DNA of 64,000 nucleotides. It comes from Cognatundibacterium rugosum (GTDB taxonomy: Bacteria; Pseudomonadota; Gammaproteobacteria; Burkholderiales; Burkholderiaceae_D). Location: assembly GCF_014284365.1 (NCBI RefSeq), contig NZ_JACOGG010000016.1:18839-82838 (forward strand). Direction: 5' to 3'. Positions 56,605 through 64,000 of the stretch are shown piece after piece. Both the position numbers and the translations under genes were made by a program. How positions within the stretch are numbered: the first letter of the stretch is position 1; every line of letters starts with the position of its first letter. The notes beneath the pieces were generated by a model. It did not search any database. It saw only the letters and a list, made by a program, of their open reading frames with translations, and was not told the origin of the DNA.

Positions 56605-56822
56605 TAAGGCTTGGATGAGGTTGGATATATTCAAAAGCAAATATTTGGTGATTTCGCGCACGCTGCAGTCATGAACGACATCCAGCGCTGATGGCTCAGG
56701 CACAGTTCTTTGCCAGATGTGCAAGTTTGTCTGGGTGACTCAAAAAAATGCAGCTGACTTCCGGCTCAGGGCAGATGTCAGCGGCACAGTCAGCCAATGA
56801 GTGACCGCTAAAGCTCAATCAG

Positions 56823-58217
56823 TTACAGATAAATATCGCGCCGCAAGCCGTCCATTTGCTGTTGATAACGGAATTCCCAGGAGCGCAGCTCATCGATACG
56901 GCGACGCAAAGACTGCAACTGATCGCGCAGCTCATTCTTATTCCGCTCATTGCGGCTATCGATGTTTTGATTTTCCTGCGTATTCGGACGATTCTTATCT
57001 TCCCGGTTTTTCCTGATCTCAGCCTCCACCTGATTCAACTGACGCTCCACATCGCGCGCTCTGCGTTCATGATCGCGTAAATCTCTGTGTGTACTTTCCA
57101 GCCTGTATGCCAACTGCTCATAATCACGGCCACTGATCAGGGCGCGCTGTAAACGTCCCTGAATCGCAGGCTGACATACTTCCACTGCCATGCCTTTGGA
57201 CTGACGGCCCCATTCAAACGCGTTATCGACGGTGCAGTAAGCTGCATTTTGTTTTTGCCAAGCCTGGGTATACGCATCGCGGGTCTGCGCAATCACAAAC
57301 ACTTGATTGCTGCGCGCGCTGGCCATGCGCTGATCAAGCTGGAAAGGCTGTCCAAAACCATCGGCTGCGCCTACTTCAGTCCAGTACTCAATCAGACGCT
57401 GTTCCCATTTTTGTTTATATTCTGCTTCTAAAAATTTTAGACCGCGCCGTTTGGCATCGTCACGGCGCGTGTTTATATCACGCCCACTGACTGCATCTGC
57501 CCAAGCCAGCTGACGCCAGTATTCAATGATTTCCCGGTCCCAACCTACGCGGTAGGCTTCAGGACGTGCTAACAAATCTTTTTCTTTGGCTGCTTGCAGA
57601 TGCTGCTCCAGATGGCTGTCCGGAATACCGTCATGTGCATCCTGGTAACCAAGATTTTCCCAGTATTTGTAATTCCCATCCTGCCAGCCCTGACGATAAG
57701 AGCCTTGCCGGAAGCCGATTTCAGCGCCGGTACGCGCGCGGAATTGCTCTTCAGCCGCAGTCTTACCCGCTTTACCATCGTCAAAACCGGTCTGATACCA
57801 GTATTCGTGATTTCCCTGCTGCCAGCCTTGTTCATAGTAAGCCGGGTTCAGCGGCGTTTTGTTTTCAACAACCTTGTCGGATATCAGTTGCTGCTGATAA
57901 TGCACAACACCGAGTCCGGTACGCCCGTCAACCCGCCCCAGCTGAAACCAAAACTGCTGATTACCCAGCACCCAGCCCTGCGCATATTGAATAGCAGATT
58001 CTTCCCTGATTTTGTCACTGTCTACAAAGGAGCAGAAACGCTTTCTGTCTTCAAATTGCTGCACCAGTCCGTCACCGCCGTCTTTTTTCCCTATCAGTTG
58101 CCAGTCACCGGTTTTACAGTCATTCACGCGGTTCATGGTACTCTGGCAGGCACTCAGCGTCAGCACAGCCAGCATCAGTAACAGCGCTGGAATACGTCTC
58201 TCAATCATTTTTTTCAT
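56823..58217 (-). CDS. Lipoprotein with six DUF2799-like repeats and a C-terminal coiled coil
   Basis: 464 aa from the ATG at 58217; a 100-codon upstream open extension covers the divergent promoter and is rejected. Signal peptide with lipobox LSAC, Cys24. Six copies of a (Y/F)W-x2-(L/G)G-x2-DG-x2-G motif lie at about 38-50, 89-101, 139-151, 185-197, 233-245 and 279-290, each with YxQGW-xxG before it, spaced 46-50 residues. DUF2799 proteins normally carry one or two. Residues ~390-464 are charged and heptad-like. Probably periplasmic or outer-membrane anchored; function unknown. Confidence 0.78.
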   Translation of the reverse strand: MKKMIERRIPALLLMLAVLTLSACQSTMNRVNDCKTGDWQLIGKKDGGDGLVQQFEDRKRFCSFVDSDKIREESAIQYAQGWVLGNQQFWFQLGRVDGRTGLGVVHYQQQLISDKVVENKTPLNPAYYEQGWQQGNHEYWYQTGFDDGKAGKTAAEEQFRARTGAEIGFRQGSYRQGWQDGNYKYWENLGYQDAHDGIPDSHLEQHLQAAKEKDLLARPEAYRVGWDREIIEYWRQLAWADAVSGRDINTRRDDAKRRGLKFLEAEYKQKWEQRLIEYWTEVGAADGFGQPFQLDQRMASARSNQVFVIAQTRDAYTQAWQKQNAAYCTVDNAFEWGRQSKGMAVEVCQPAIQGRLQRALISGRDYEQLAYRLESTHRDLRDHERRARDVERQLNQVEAEIRKNREDKNRPNTQENQNIDSRNERNKNELRDQLQSLRRRIDELRSWEFRYQQQMDGLRRDIYL

Positions 58218-58369
58218 AGCGTCTTTTTTTAATGGGAATGACAGCTCAACAACGCCTGTCAGCAAGAAGGCGTTGACGCAAGGAATGTAGGCAGGCAAGA
58301 AAGCTCGCCACCAACTTGAAAAGCACAAGGCAGACATCATGTAGGTGACTGCCCACCACAATAGCCAAG

Positions 58370-60202
58370 ATGAACAATCCAAACCCACCCCAAGCTGCAC
58401 GCAGCAGTATACGCACTCTGGCCGCACTGCTGCCATTTTTACGCCCTTATCGCAGGCAGTTTGTGCTGGCAGGTATCGCCTTATTGCTAGCTGCAGCGGC
58501 AACACTCGCCATCCCGGCTGCATTCCGTCAAATGATAGATCTGGGTTTTGCCAGCAAAGCCGGAGCGAATCTGAGCCGTGTGAACCTGACTTTTCTGGCC
58601 CTTTTTGGCGTTGCCATCCTGCTAGGCATAAGTACTGCAGCCCGGTTTTATATGGTGTCCTGGCTGGGTGAACGGGTCACTGCCGATATCCGCAACCGCG
58701 TGTATGCACATGTAGTGACCCAGAGTCCCGAGTTTTTTGAAACCACACAAACCGGTGAAGTCCTGTCGCGCCTGACCACGGATACAACGCTGATACAAAC
58801 CGTAGTCGGCACCAGTATTTCCATGGCACTGCGTAATGTCCTGTTGTTTGCCGGTGGCCTGCTAATGTTGTTCGTCACCAGCGCCCAGCTGACACTGATG
58901 ATACTGGTGATGCTGGCGGTTGTGGTGCTACCTATTATTGGGTACGGACGACGCGTCAGGCAATTGTCGCGTGACTCACAGGATAAAATTGCGGATGCGT
59001 CGGCCATCGCAGGTGAGATCTTGAATGCTATGCCTACCGTACAAGCCTACGCCCATGAACAGCTGGAAGCACAGCGCTTTGCCAGCTCAGTCGAGTATGC
59101 ATTTCGTAGCGCAACCCGCAGAATACGTGCACGTTCCCTACTCACGCTGCTGGCAATCTTGCTGGTATTCGGTGCAATCGTTCTGGTGTTATGGCTGGGC
59201 GCTCAACGCGTGATGCAGGGAGAAATGAGCAGCGGCCAACTCGGGCAATTTATTTTGTATGCGGCGATTGTAGCCGGGGCGCTCGGCGCACTGTCTGAGG
59301 TACTGGGCGATGCACAGCGCGCAGCCGGTGCCACTGAGCGATTGCTGGAGTTGATGGAAGTACAGTCCAGCATACAGAATCCCGCACAAGCATTACCGCT
59401 GCCTGACGTAGCGGGTGCGGCACACCATGGTGCCAGCCTGGCATTACAACAGATTCAGTTCTCTTATCCATCACGACCACAACAAGCCGCGCTGACTGAC
59501 ATCAATCTACAGATCGCACCGGGCGAAACCCTGGCCCCGGTTGGCACCTCAGGCGCAGGCAAAACCACATTGTTTCAATTACTGTTGCGCTTTTACGATC
59601 CCCAGCGAGGCAACATCCTGCTCAACGGAGTCGATATTCGCCAACTTAATTTGCAAACTCTGCGCGACGCGATAGGCATCGTGCCTCAGGATGCAGTCAT
59701 TTTCTCAGCCAATGCAATGGAGAATATCCGCTATGGCGATCCGGATGCCAGCGATGAAGCGGTGATCGCAGCAGCAAAGCTGGCAGCCGCCCACGAGTTT
59801 ATAGAACGCCTTCCCGAGGGTTATCAGTCATTTCTGGGGGAGCGTGGTGTCAGGCTGTCTGGCGGCCAGCGGCAGCGGATTGCAATTGCACGCGCACTGT
59901 TGAAAAATCCACCTTTGCTATTACTGGACGAGGCAACCAGCGCACTTGATGCAGAGTCAGAACGCCTGGTGCAGGAAGCACTGGAACGCGCCATGCAAGG
60001 CCGTACCACACTCATCATTGCGCATCGTCTGGCGACCGTGCAACGTGCAGATCGCATCGTCGTGCTGGAACATGGCAAAATTGTTGAAACTGGCAACCAC
60101 CAGTCCCTGATTGCACAAGGCGGCATCTATGCCCGGCTGGCTGCACTGCAATTCAATCTGGAAGCCGACGCCGCGCAACAGGCGGAGGCTGTGGCAGAAT
60201 AA
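58370..60202 (+). CDS. ABC transporter, fused membrane/ATPase half (MsbA-like exporter)
   Basis: 610 aa. Six-helix ABC_membrane domain (about 25-310), then an ATPase with Walker A GTSGAGKT from residue ~392, signature LSGGQRQRIAIARALL and Walker B LLLLDEATSALD. A half-transporter that should work as a homodimer; MsbA-like lipid exporters and multidrug exporters share this layout, so the substrate is open. Divergent from the DUF2799-repeat lipoprotein gene. Confidence 0.92.
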   Translation: MNNPNPPQAARSSIRTLAALLPFLRPYRRQFVLAGIALLLAAAATLAIPAAFRQMIDLGFASKAGANLSRVNLTFLALFGVAILLGISTAARFYMVSWLGERVTADIRNRVYAHVVTQSPEFFETTQTGEVLSRLTTDTTLIQTVVGTSISMALRNVLLFAGGLLMLFVTSAQLTLMILVMLAVVVLPIIGYGRRVRQLSRDSQDKIADASAIAGEILNAMPTVQAYAHEQLEAQRFASSVEYAFRSATRRIRARSLLTLLAILLVFGAIVLVLWLGAQRVMQGEMSSGQLGQFILYAAIVAGALGALSEVLGDAQRAAGATERLLELMEVQSSIQNPAQALPLPDVAGAAHHGASLALQQIQFSYPSRPQQAALTDINLQIAPGETLAPVGTSGAGKTTLFQLLLRFYDPQRGNILLNGVDIRQLNLQTLRDAIGIVPQDAVIFSANAMENIRYGDPDASDEAVIAAAKLAAAHEFIERLPEGYQSFLGERGVRLSGGQRQRIAIARALLKNPPLLLLDEATSALDAESERLVQEALERAMQGRTTLIIAHRLATVQRADRIVVLEHGKIVETGNHQSLIAQGGIYARLAALQFNLEADAAQQAEAVAE

Positions 60203-60269
60203 GTTCAATGCAGAGCGCCTGCTACACTAAGCGCACAAATTTTTCATCCCTCATCAGACAGGAGACAAC

Positions 60270-60644
60270 ATGATAGGTTACGTTACTTTAGGTACGAATC
60301 ATTTCGAACAGGCTGCTGCGTTCTATGACACCTTGCTGGCAGAAATAGGCGCGCGCCGCATCATGGAAGGCGAGCAATTTATTGCCTGGGGCGTCAGCCC
60401 GGCTAAACCCAGTCTCGGCATCATCAAACCGTTTAACGGCCAGCCAGCCTGCGTCGGTAATGGCAGCATGGTAGCACTGGTAGTTGACTCAGCAGACAAA
60501 ATCAAAGCCTTACACGCAAAAGCCCTGGCACTTGGCGGCAGTGATGAAGGTGGACCGGGTCCGCGCGGCACCAGTGGTTTTTATGCTGCTTACTTCCGCG
60601 ACCTGGACGGCAATAAACTCAATGCATTCTGCATGCAATCCTGA
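60270..60644 (+). CDS. VOC (glyoxalase/bleomycin-resistance) family protein
   Basis: 124 aa. N-terminal GYVTLGTNHFEQAAAFYD with the first metal ligand, a repeat-like second half (NGSMVALVVDSADKI...ALGGSDEGGPGPR, FYAAYFRDLDGNKLNAFC). VOC domains of this type form dimers; the activity is unknown. Good ribosome binding site (CAGGAGA). It follows the ABC exporter by 67 nt and may be co-transcribed with it. Confidence 0.88.
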   Translation: MIGYVTLGTNHFEQAAAFYDTLLAEIGARRIMEGEQFIAWGVSPAKPSLGIIKPFNGQPACVGNGSMVALVVDSADKIKALHAKALALGGSDEGGPGPRGTSGFYAAYFRDLDGNKLNAFCMQS

Positions 60645-60917
60645 CCCTGTTTCAGCAGAGAGAAATGGCCGGAAAGCCAAGACAGGCAAGGGAAAACACC
60701 TTGCCTGCCCCTACAAACATAGCCTGTCCGACCCAGCAGAAATAGTCGCATATTCGCGTTTCTGTTGCGATTATTGAGAAATCTCACCCTTATTTTCGCT
60801 CATCACTCAAGATGTCAATCAGATGACATTTTCCTTGACGAGGTCTTCTGCACTTGCGTACACTCTCACGATCCTGAAATCAAAGTCGACCAAGGTCGAT
60901 GAGCCATCATCTTGCCT

Positions 60918-62378
60918 ATGAAACGATTAAGACACCCTTTCCAACCCTTATTGCTCAGCGCATGGATAGCATTCGCGATTCCTCAGCTCTGTCAGGCAGA
61001 AAGCCCCGCTCCGGACGCACTGAACTCCACACCGGAAACCAGCCTCTCCAGTTCGACGCCCATTGATAGCTCGCTCAAAATTTCTTCCTTCAGTTACGAA
61101 AATAAAGAACTGGATTTATGGGAGCGTATCCGCGCCGGCTATGCCATCCCAGACCTGGACAACAAACTGGTTGCGGGCCAGACCACCTGGTACAGCTCGC
61201 GCAGCGACTACATGCTGCGCACAGTGCAACGTGGTTCACGCTACCTCTACCATGTGGTTGAAGAGCTGGAAAAACGCGGCATGCCGACAGAACTGGCCTT
61301 GCTCCCTTTTATCGAATCCGCTTTCAATCCCCAGGCTATCTCCACCGCAAAAGCCAGCGGCATGTGGCAATTCATGGCGGCGACAGGAAAAGACTTCAAT
61401 CTGAAGCAAAACATGTTCAAGGACGACCGTCGTGGCGTACTTGACTCTACCGATGCCGCACTGAATTACCTGGAACGTTTGTACGGTATGTTTGGTGACT
61501 GGCAACTGGCGCTGGCAGCCTATAACTGGGGCGAAGGCTCAGTACAACGCGCAATCAAGAAACAACAGGCTGCAGGCCTGCCTGTCGATTACGACAGCAT
61601 GTCTTACCTGATGCCGCTTGAGACCAGAAATTATGTGCCCAAGCTGCAGGCCGTGAAAAACATCATCACTCATCCTGAACAATACAATATCACCCTGCCT
61701 GCACTGGAAAACCAGCCTTACTTTGTTCCCATTGAAAAAACCCGCGATATCGATGTACGTGTCGCAGCGCAACTCGCTGAATTACCCTTGGCAGAATTCA
61801 ATGCGCTCAATCCGCAATTTAACCGCCCAGTGATTACCGGTAGCAGCAATACAAAAATCCTGCTTCCGACTGAGAATGCTGCGCTGTTCAAGGAAAATCT
61901 GAGCAAATGGCAGGGACCGCTATCGAGTTGGGCCACCTACATCGTTCAAAAAACCGAAAAAATTGAAGCGCTGGCGATTAAGCTGGGCCACAAGGTTGAG
62001 GCTTTGCGGGACGTCAATATGATCCCCGCCAAAATGCTGGTCAAAGCAGGCTCCACCTTACTGGTTCCGAAATCCGCGCATGCAGAAGATAAAGACATTG
62101 CCCCTGAAGTCGCAGAAAAAGCCCAGCTAGTCATAGAAAAGGCGATTACCACACGCCAGATCAGCTACAAAGTAGGCAAGCGCGACAATCTGAACGGCAT
62201 TGCAAAACGCTATCATGTCAGTGTCGCGGATATTAAATCCTGGAATAAGCTAAAGTCAGAACAAGTCAGCTCTGGCCAGACTTTGCACCTGGAAATCCCA
62301 GTTGGTAAATCCAACGCACGCCAAAAAGTTGCACATCACAATAGCAGCCACAAACACAGTAAAAAGCATCACGGCTAA
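60918..62378 (+). CDS. mltD: Membrane-bound lytic murein transglycosylase D
   Basis: 486 aa from the ATG at 60918. Signal peptide, then an SLT domain with catalytic Glu in ALLPFIESAFNPQAIS and the AASGMWQFM-type helix (AKASGMWQFMAATG), AYNWGEGSV and NYVPKL. Two LysM domains (about 340-390 and 415-465) bind peptidoglycan. The C-terminus is a His/Lys tail (HHNSSHKHSKKHHG). Cleaves peptidoglycan leaving 1,6-anhydro ends. No classic lipobox is visible. Confidence 0.93.
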   Translation: MKRLRHPFQPLLLSAWIAFAIPQLCQAESPAPDALNSTPETSLSSSTPIDSSLKISSFSYENKELDLWERIRAGYAIPDLDNKLVAGQTTWYSSRSDYMLRTVQRGSRYLYHVVEELEKRGMPTELALLPFIESAFNPQAISTAKASGMWQFMAATGKDFNLKQNMFKDDRRGVLDSTDAALNYLERLYGMFGDWQLALAAYNWGEGSVQRAIKKQQAAGLPVDYDSMSYLMPLETRNYVPKLQAVKNIITHPEQYNITLPALENQPYFVPIEKTRDIDVRVAAQLAELPLAEFNALNPQFNRPVITGSSNTKILLPTENAALFKENLSKWQGPLSSWATYIVQKTEKIEALAIKLGHKVEALRDVNMIPAKMLVKAGSTLLVPKSAHAEDKDIAPEVAEKAQLVIEKAITTRQISYKVGKRDNLNGIAKRYHVSVADIKSWNKLKSEQVSSGQTLHLEIPVGKSNARQKVAHHNSSHKHSKKHHG

Positions 62379-62391
62379 TCAGCGCGTAGCA

Positions 62392-62425
62392 TAAAAAAAG
62401 GCACCGCGAAGGTGCCTTTTTTTTT
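62392..62425. terminator. Bidirectional terminator between mltD and TPR gene
   Basis: Stem AGGCACC / GGTGCCT with A7 and T9 flanks between convergent genes. Confidence 0.92.
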
Positions 62426-62439
62426 CGATCAGAACAAGC

Positions 62440-63687
62440 TTATTTCTGACCTGCGTACAGTACCCAGTAACGGGCCAGATCTGCGACACCATCTTTACCC
62501 TGAACCGACTTCAGCGTTTTGATCGCTTCCTGTTTTTTGCCCGATTGCAACTGTGCAATGCCCAGATGCAGTTTCGCATCCTCAGGATGTTTGAGGCCGC
62601 CTTTTTTGATGCCCTCTTCCATCATCGCAATACCTTGCTGAGCCTTGCCGGAAGTGGCTGCAGCGAAGCCCAGGCTAACCAATGCATTACCGTCCTTAGC
62701 CTGCTTTGCATCTGCTTCTGCAGTTGCAGCTGCTTTAGTTGCTTCATCCACAGCTTTAGCAGCCATATCGCGCAAACGCTTATGACGCTCAGCATCGTTG
62801 CCAGCACCTAAAGCACCCGCTTTGTAGCCTGCATCAATGATCTTGGTCGCTTCGCCAGGATAACCAGCCTGAATCGCCATCAGCGAGGAATCCATATAGT
62901 CAGATGTTTTGCTAACCTGACCCAAGGCCAGTTTCAGGCGATACAGATCAAGTTTCAGACGTTCAGAATAACCTGGCTTACGCTCTACGTTATTCAGCAG
63001 ATTCACCCAGTATTCTTTTTTACCGTGGTAAGCAACCAGCTTTTCCAGCGCAGTCGTGTAGCCTGCCATGTCTTTTTGCTTCAATGCTGCATTCGCATAG
63101 AATTCCAGATTGGACAAGCTAGGTGTACGTCCGGCCTTTTCATCTGCAGCCAGATCATTCATCACTTCCTTCATCGCTTTCGCGCTGTCGCCACCCTGAT
63201 TCATCGCCTGGATCATATATGGGCGCAGGGAAGGATCAGTACCGCCATCAGCGTAGTAACGGCTATACCATTGGGATGCCTTGGCATAGTTACCAGCTTT
63301 AAAATACGCATTTGCCAGTACCTGTATCATCTGCAACTGATCTTTCGACGGCAACTTACCGGCAGAGATAATTGTTTCCGCAGAACGGATCACTGTGTCG
63401 TTATCATTGGCAGCGGAAGCAATCGACAAGCGCATACGTTCGATCGTGAAATTCTCATTCACAGTCTTACCACCTACACTGTCAGCCTCATGAATCTTAG
63501 CCAGTGCGTCTTTGTACTTCTTCGCTTTAAATAACTCACCTGCAGACTGAACGATACGACCGATCTCCGGACGCATTGCTTCCTGAGCATACGCAGTGTT
63601 TGCAGCGATATTGGTTAATTCTGGCGCGGCAGCAAAGCCGATCGCTGCAATCAATACAGCGGTACGAGACAAGCGAAGTTGCATCAT
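62440..63687 (-). CDS. Secreted TPR-repeat protein
   Basis: 415 aa from the ATG at 63687 (GAGAGA upstream). Signal peptide to about TAYAQE. The body is alpha-helical with TPR-like segments (ELFKAKKYKDALAKIHEAD, LANAYFKAGNYAKASQWYSRYY, SLGFAAATSGKAQQGIAMMEEGI, LHLGIAQLQSGKKQEAIKTL). It follows an ExbD-type gene on the same strand. TPR partners of TonB/ExbBD systems are known, so a role in energised outer-membrane transport or envelope assembly is plausible. Confidence 0.82.
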   Translation of the reverse strand: MMQLRLSRTAVLIAAIGFAAAPELTNIAANTAYAQEAMRPEIGRIVQSAGELFKAKKYKDALAKIHEADSVGGKTVNENFTIERMRLSIASAANDNDTVIRSAETIISAGKLPSKDQLQMIQVLANAYFKAGNYAKASQWYSRYYADGGTDPSLRPYMIQAMNQGGDSAKAMKEVMNDLAADEKAGRTPSLSNLEFYANAALKQKDMAGYTTALEKLVAYHGKKEYWVNLLNNVERKPGYSERLKLDLYRLKLALGQVSKTSDYMDSSLMAIQAGYPGEATKIIDAGYKAGALGAGNDAERHKRLRDMAAKAVDEATKAAATAEADAKQAKDGNALVSLGFAAATSGKAQQGIAMMEEGIKKGGLKHPEDAKLHLGIAQLQSGKKQEAIKTLKSVQGKDGVADLARYWVLYAGQK

Positions 63688-63775
63688 ATGTTGATCTCTC
63701 AATCAATAAAATAAATAATCTATGGAATCAGTAGCCGCTGAGGCAGTCTGAGACTCTTCCTGATTCCAGCAAATA

Positions 63776-63808
63776 TAAAAAACGGCAGGAACCAGCCTGC
63801 CGATTTTC
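63776..63808 (-). terminator. Terminator after the exbD-like gene
   Basis: Stem CGGCAGG / CCTGCCG with a T-run on the minus strand, before the TPR gene. It implies the TPR gene can be transcribed separately or by readthrough. Confidence 0.85.
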
Positions 63809-63873
63809 AATCATACATCAAGTGCAGCTGAATGAAGTGCTTAACTTGCATGAATTCTGCAGTACAAGCAAGC

Positions 63874-64000
63874 TTACTTCATAAACTGCTCATTCCCAAC
63901 CATACCGATCTTGGTCACGCCCAGACGCTGGGCTGAGGCCATCACCGCGGCCACCGATTTGTATGGCACCACCGCGTTAGGACGCAGATGCACCTCAGGC
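63874..64000 (-). CDS. ExbD/TolR family protein (C-terminal part)
   Basis: The last 42 codons only; the rest lies beyond the right edge. Translation gives PEVHLRPNAVVPYKSVAAV, then ending KIGMVGNEQFMK. The pattern D/E-V-x-L-RxNAxVPYKxVAAVM...GVTKIGMV is the ExbD periplasmic domain. It would form, with ExbB, the proton-driven motor for TonB. Confidence 0.88.
   Translation of the reverse strand, partial: PEVHLRPNAVVPYKSVAAVMASAQRLGVTKIGMVGNEQFMK

Noticed and set aside
58218..58523. 100-codon N-terminal extension of the DUF2799-repeat lipoprotein
   Set aside because: It would bury the lipobox signal peptide inside the protein and overlaps the start of the divergent ABC exporter gene.

Overview
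The window reads as a chromosomal segment of a mid-GC betaproteobacterium, most likely Burkholderiales and probably Oxalobacteraceae or close to it. This rests on recognised gene content (an AcnD/PrpF-type methylcitrate cluster with a sigma-54 PrpR, a PlpD-type patatin autotransporter, CysB-type regulator, Kup, MltD, a TolR/ExbD system) and not on a database search. I saw no prophage, insertion sequence, CRISPR array or integron. Genes are dense on both strands, and most transcription units end in clear hairpin terminators.

Layout. 1-3.5 kb: tail of an LplT-like transporter, then a tight minus-strand set (tsaB, rimI, family-4 uracil-DNA glycosylase, DUF1853). 3.5-7 kb: a thioredoxin-like protein, three near-identical tandem tRNA-Arg(ACG) units, kup and tRNA-Ser(GCT). 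7-20.8 kb: lysC, DUF1415, malate synthase A, haloacid dehalogenase, LysR regulator, a chemoreceptor, cold-shock protein, thioesterase, a secreted-protein/CapA pair, ferredoxin, SCP2 protein, methyltransferase and a CysB-family regulator. 21-28.4 kb: PlpD-like phospholipase, FAH-family hydrolase, DUF885 protein, HDOD protein and an orphan protein resembling phage gpD/VgrG.

28.4-39.2 kb holds the 2-methylcitrate (propionate) pathway: prpB-prpC-GNAT-acnD-prpF-prpE on the minus strand and prpR divergent. A textbook -24/-12 promoter lies before prpB and a cluster of GTTTCA/TGAAAC half-sites lies next to prpR. PrpE activates propionate, PrpC condenses it with oxaloacetate, AcnD with PrpF dehydrates methylcitrate, and PrpB splits methylisocitrate to pyruvate and succinate.

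39.2-44.8 kb: a receiver/CheC/diguanylate cyclase operon and a PhnDCEE-type oxyanion ABC importer. 44.8-51.6 kb is the more accessory stretch: a secreted hydrolase-like protein with a membrane-anchored partner, lipocalin, MscS channel, an HExxH metallopeptidase-like protein bracketed by two identical 36-nt terminators, and a lone Cache-domain protein. 51.7-56.6 kb: the gcvT-gcvH-gcvP glycine cleavage operon behind a tandem glycine riboswitch. 56.8-64 kb: a lipoprotein with six DUF2799-like repeats, an ABC exporter, a VOC protein, MltD, a TPR protein and the end of an ExbD/TolR gene.

Most promising for follow-up: the orphan gpD/VgrG-like protein (27.7-28.3 kb), the secreted hydrolase plus anchored-partner pair (44.9-47.1 kb), the terminator-bracketed metallopeptidase (49.1-51.0 kb), the six-repeat lipoprotein (56.8-58.2 kb), the duplicated acnD tail (31.7-32.05 kb) and the covarying tRNA terminators (4.0-4.5 kb). 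None is proven to be a new system from sequence alone.
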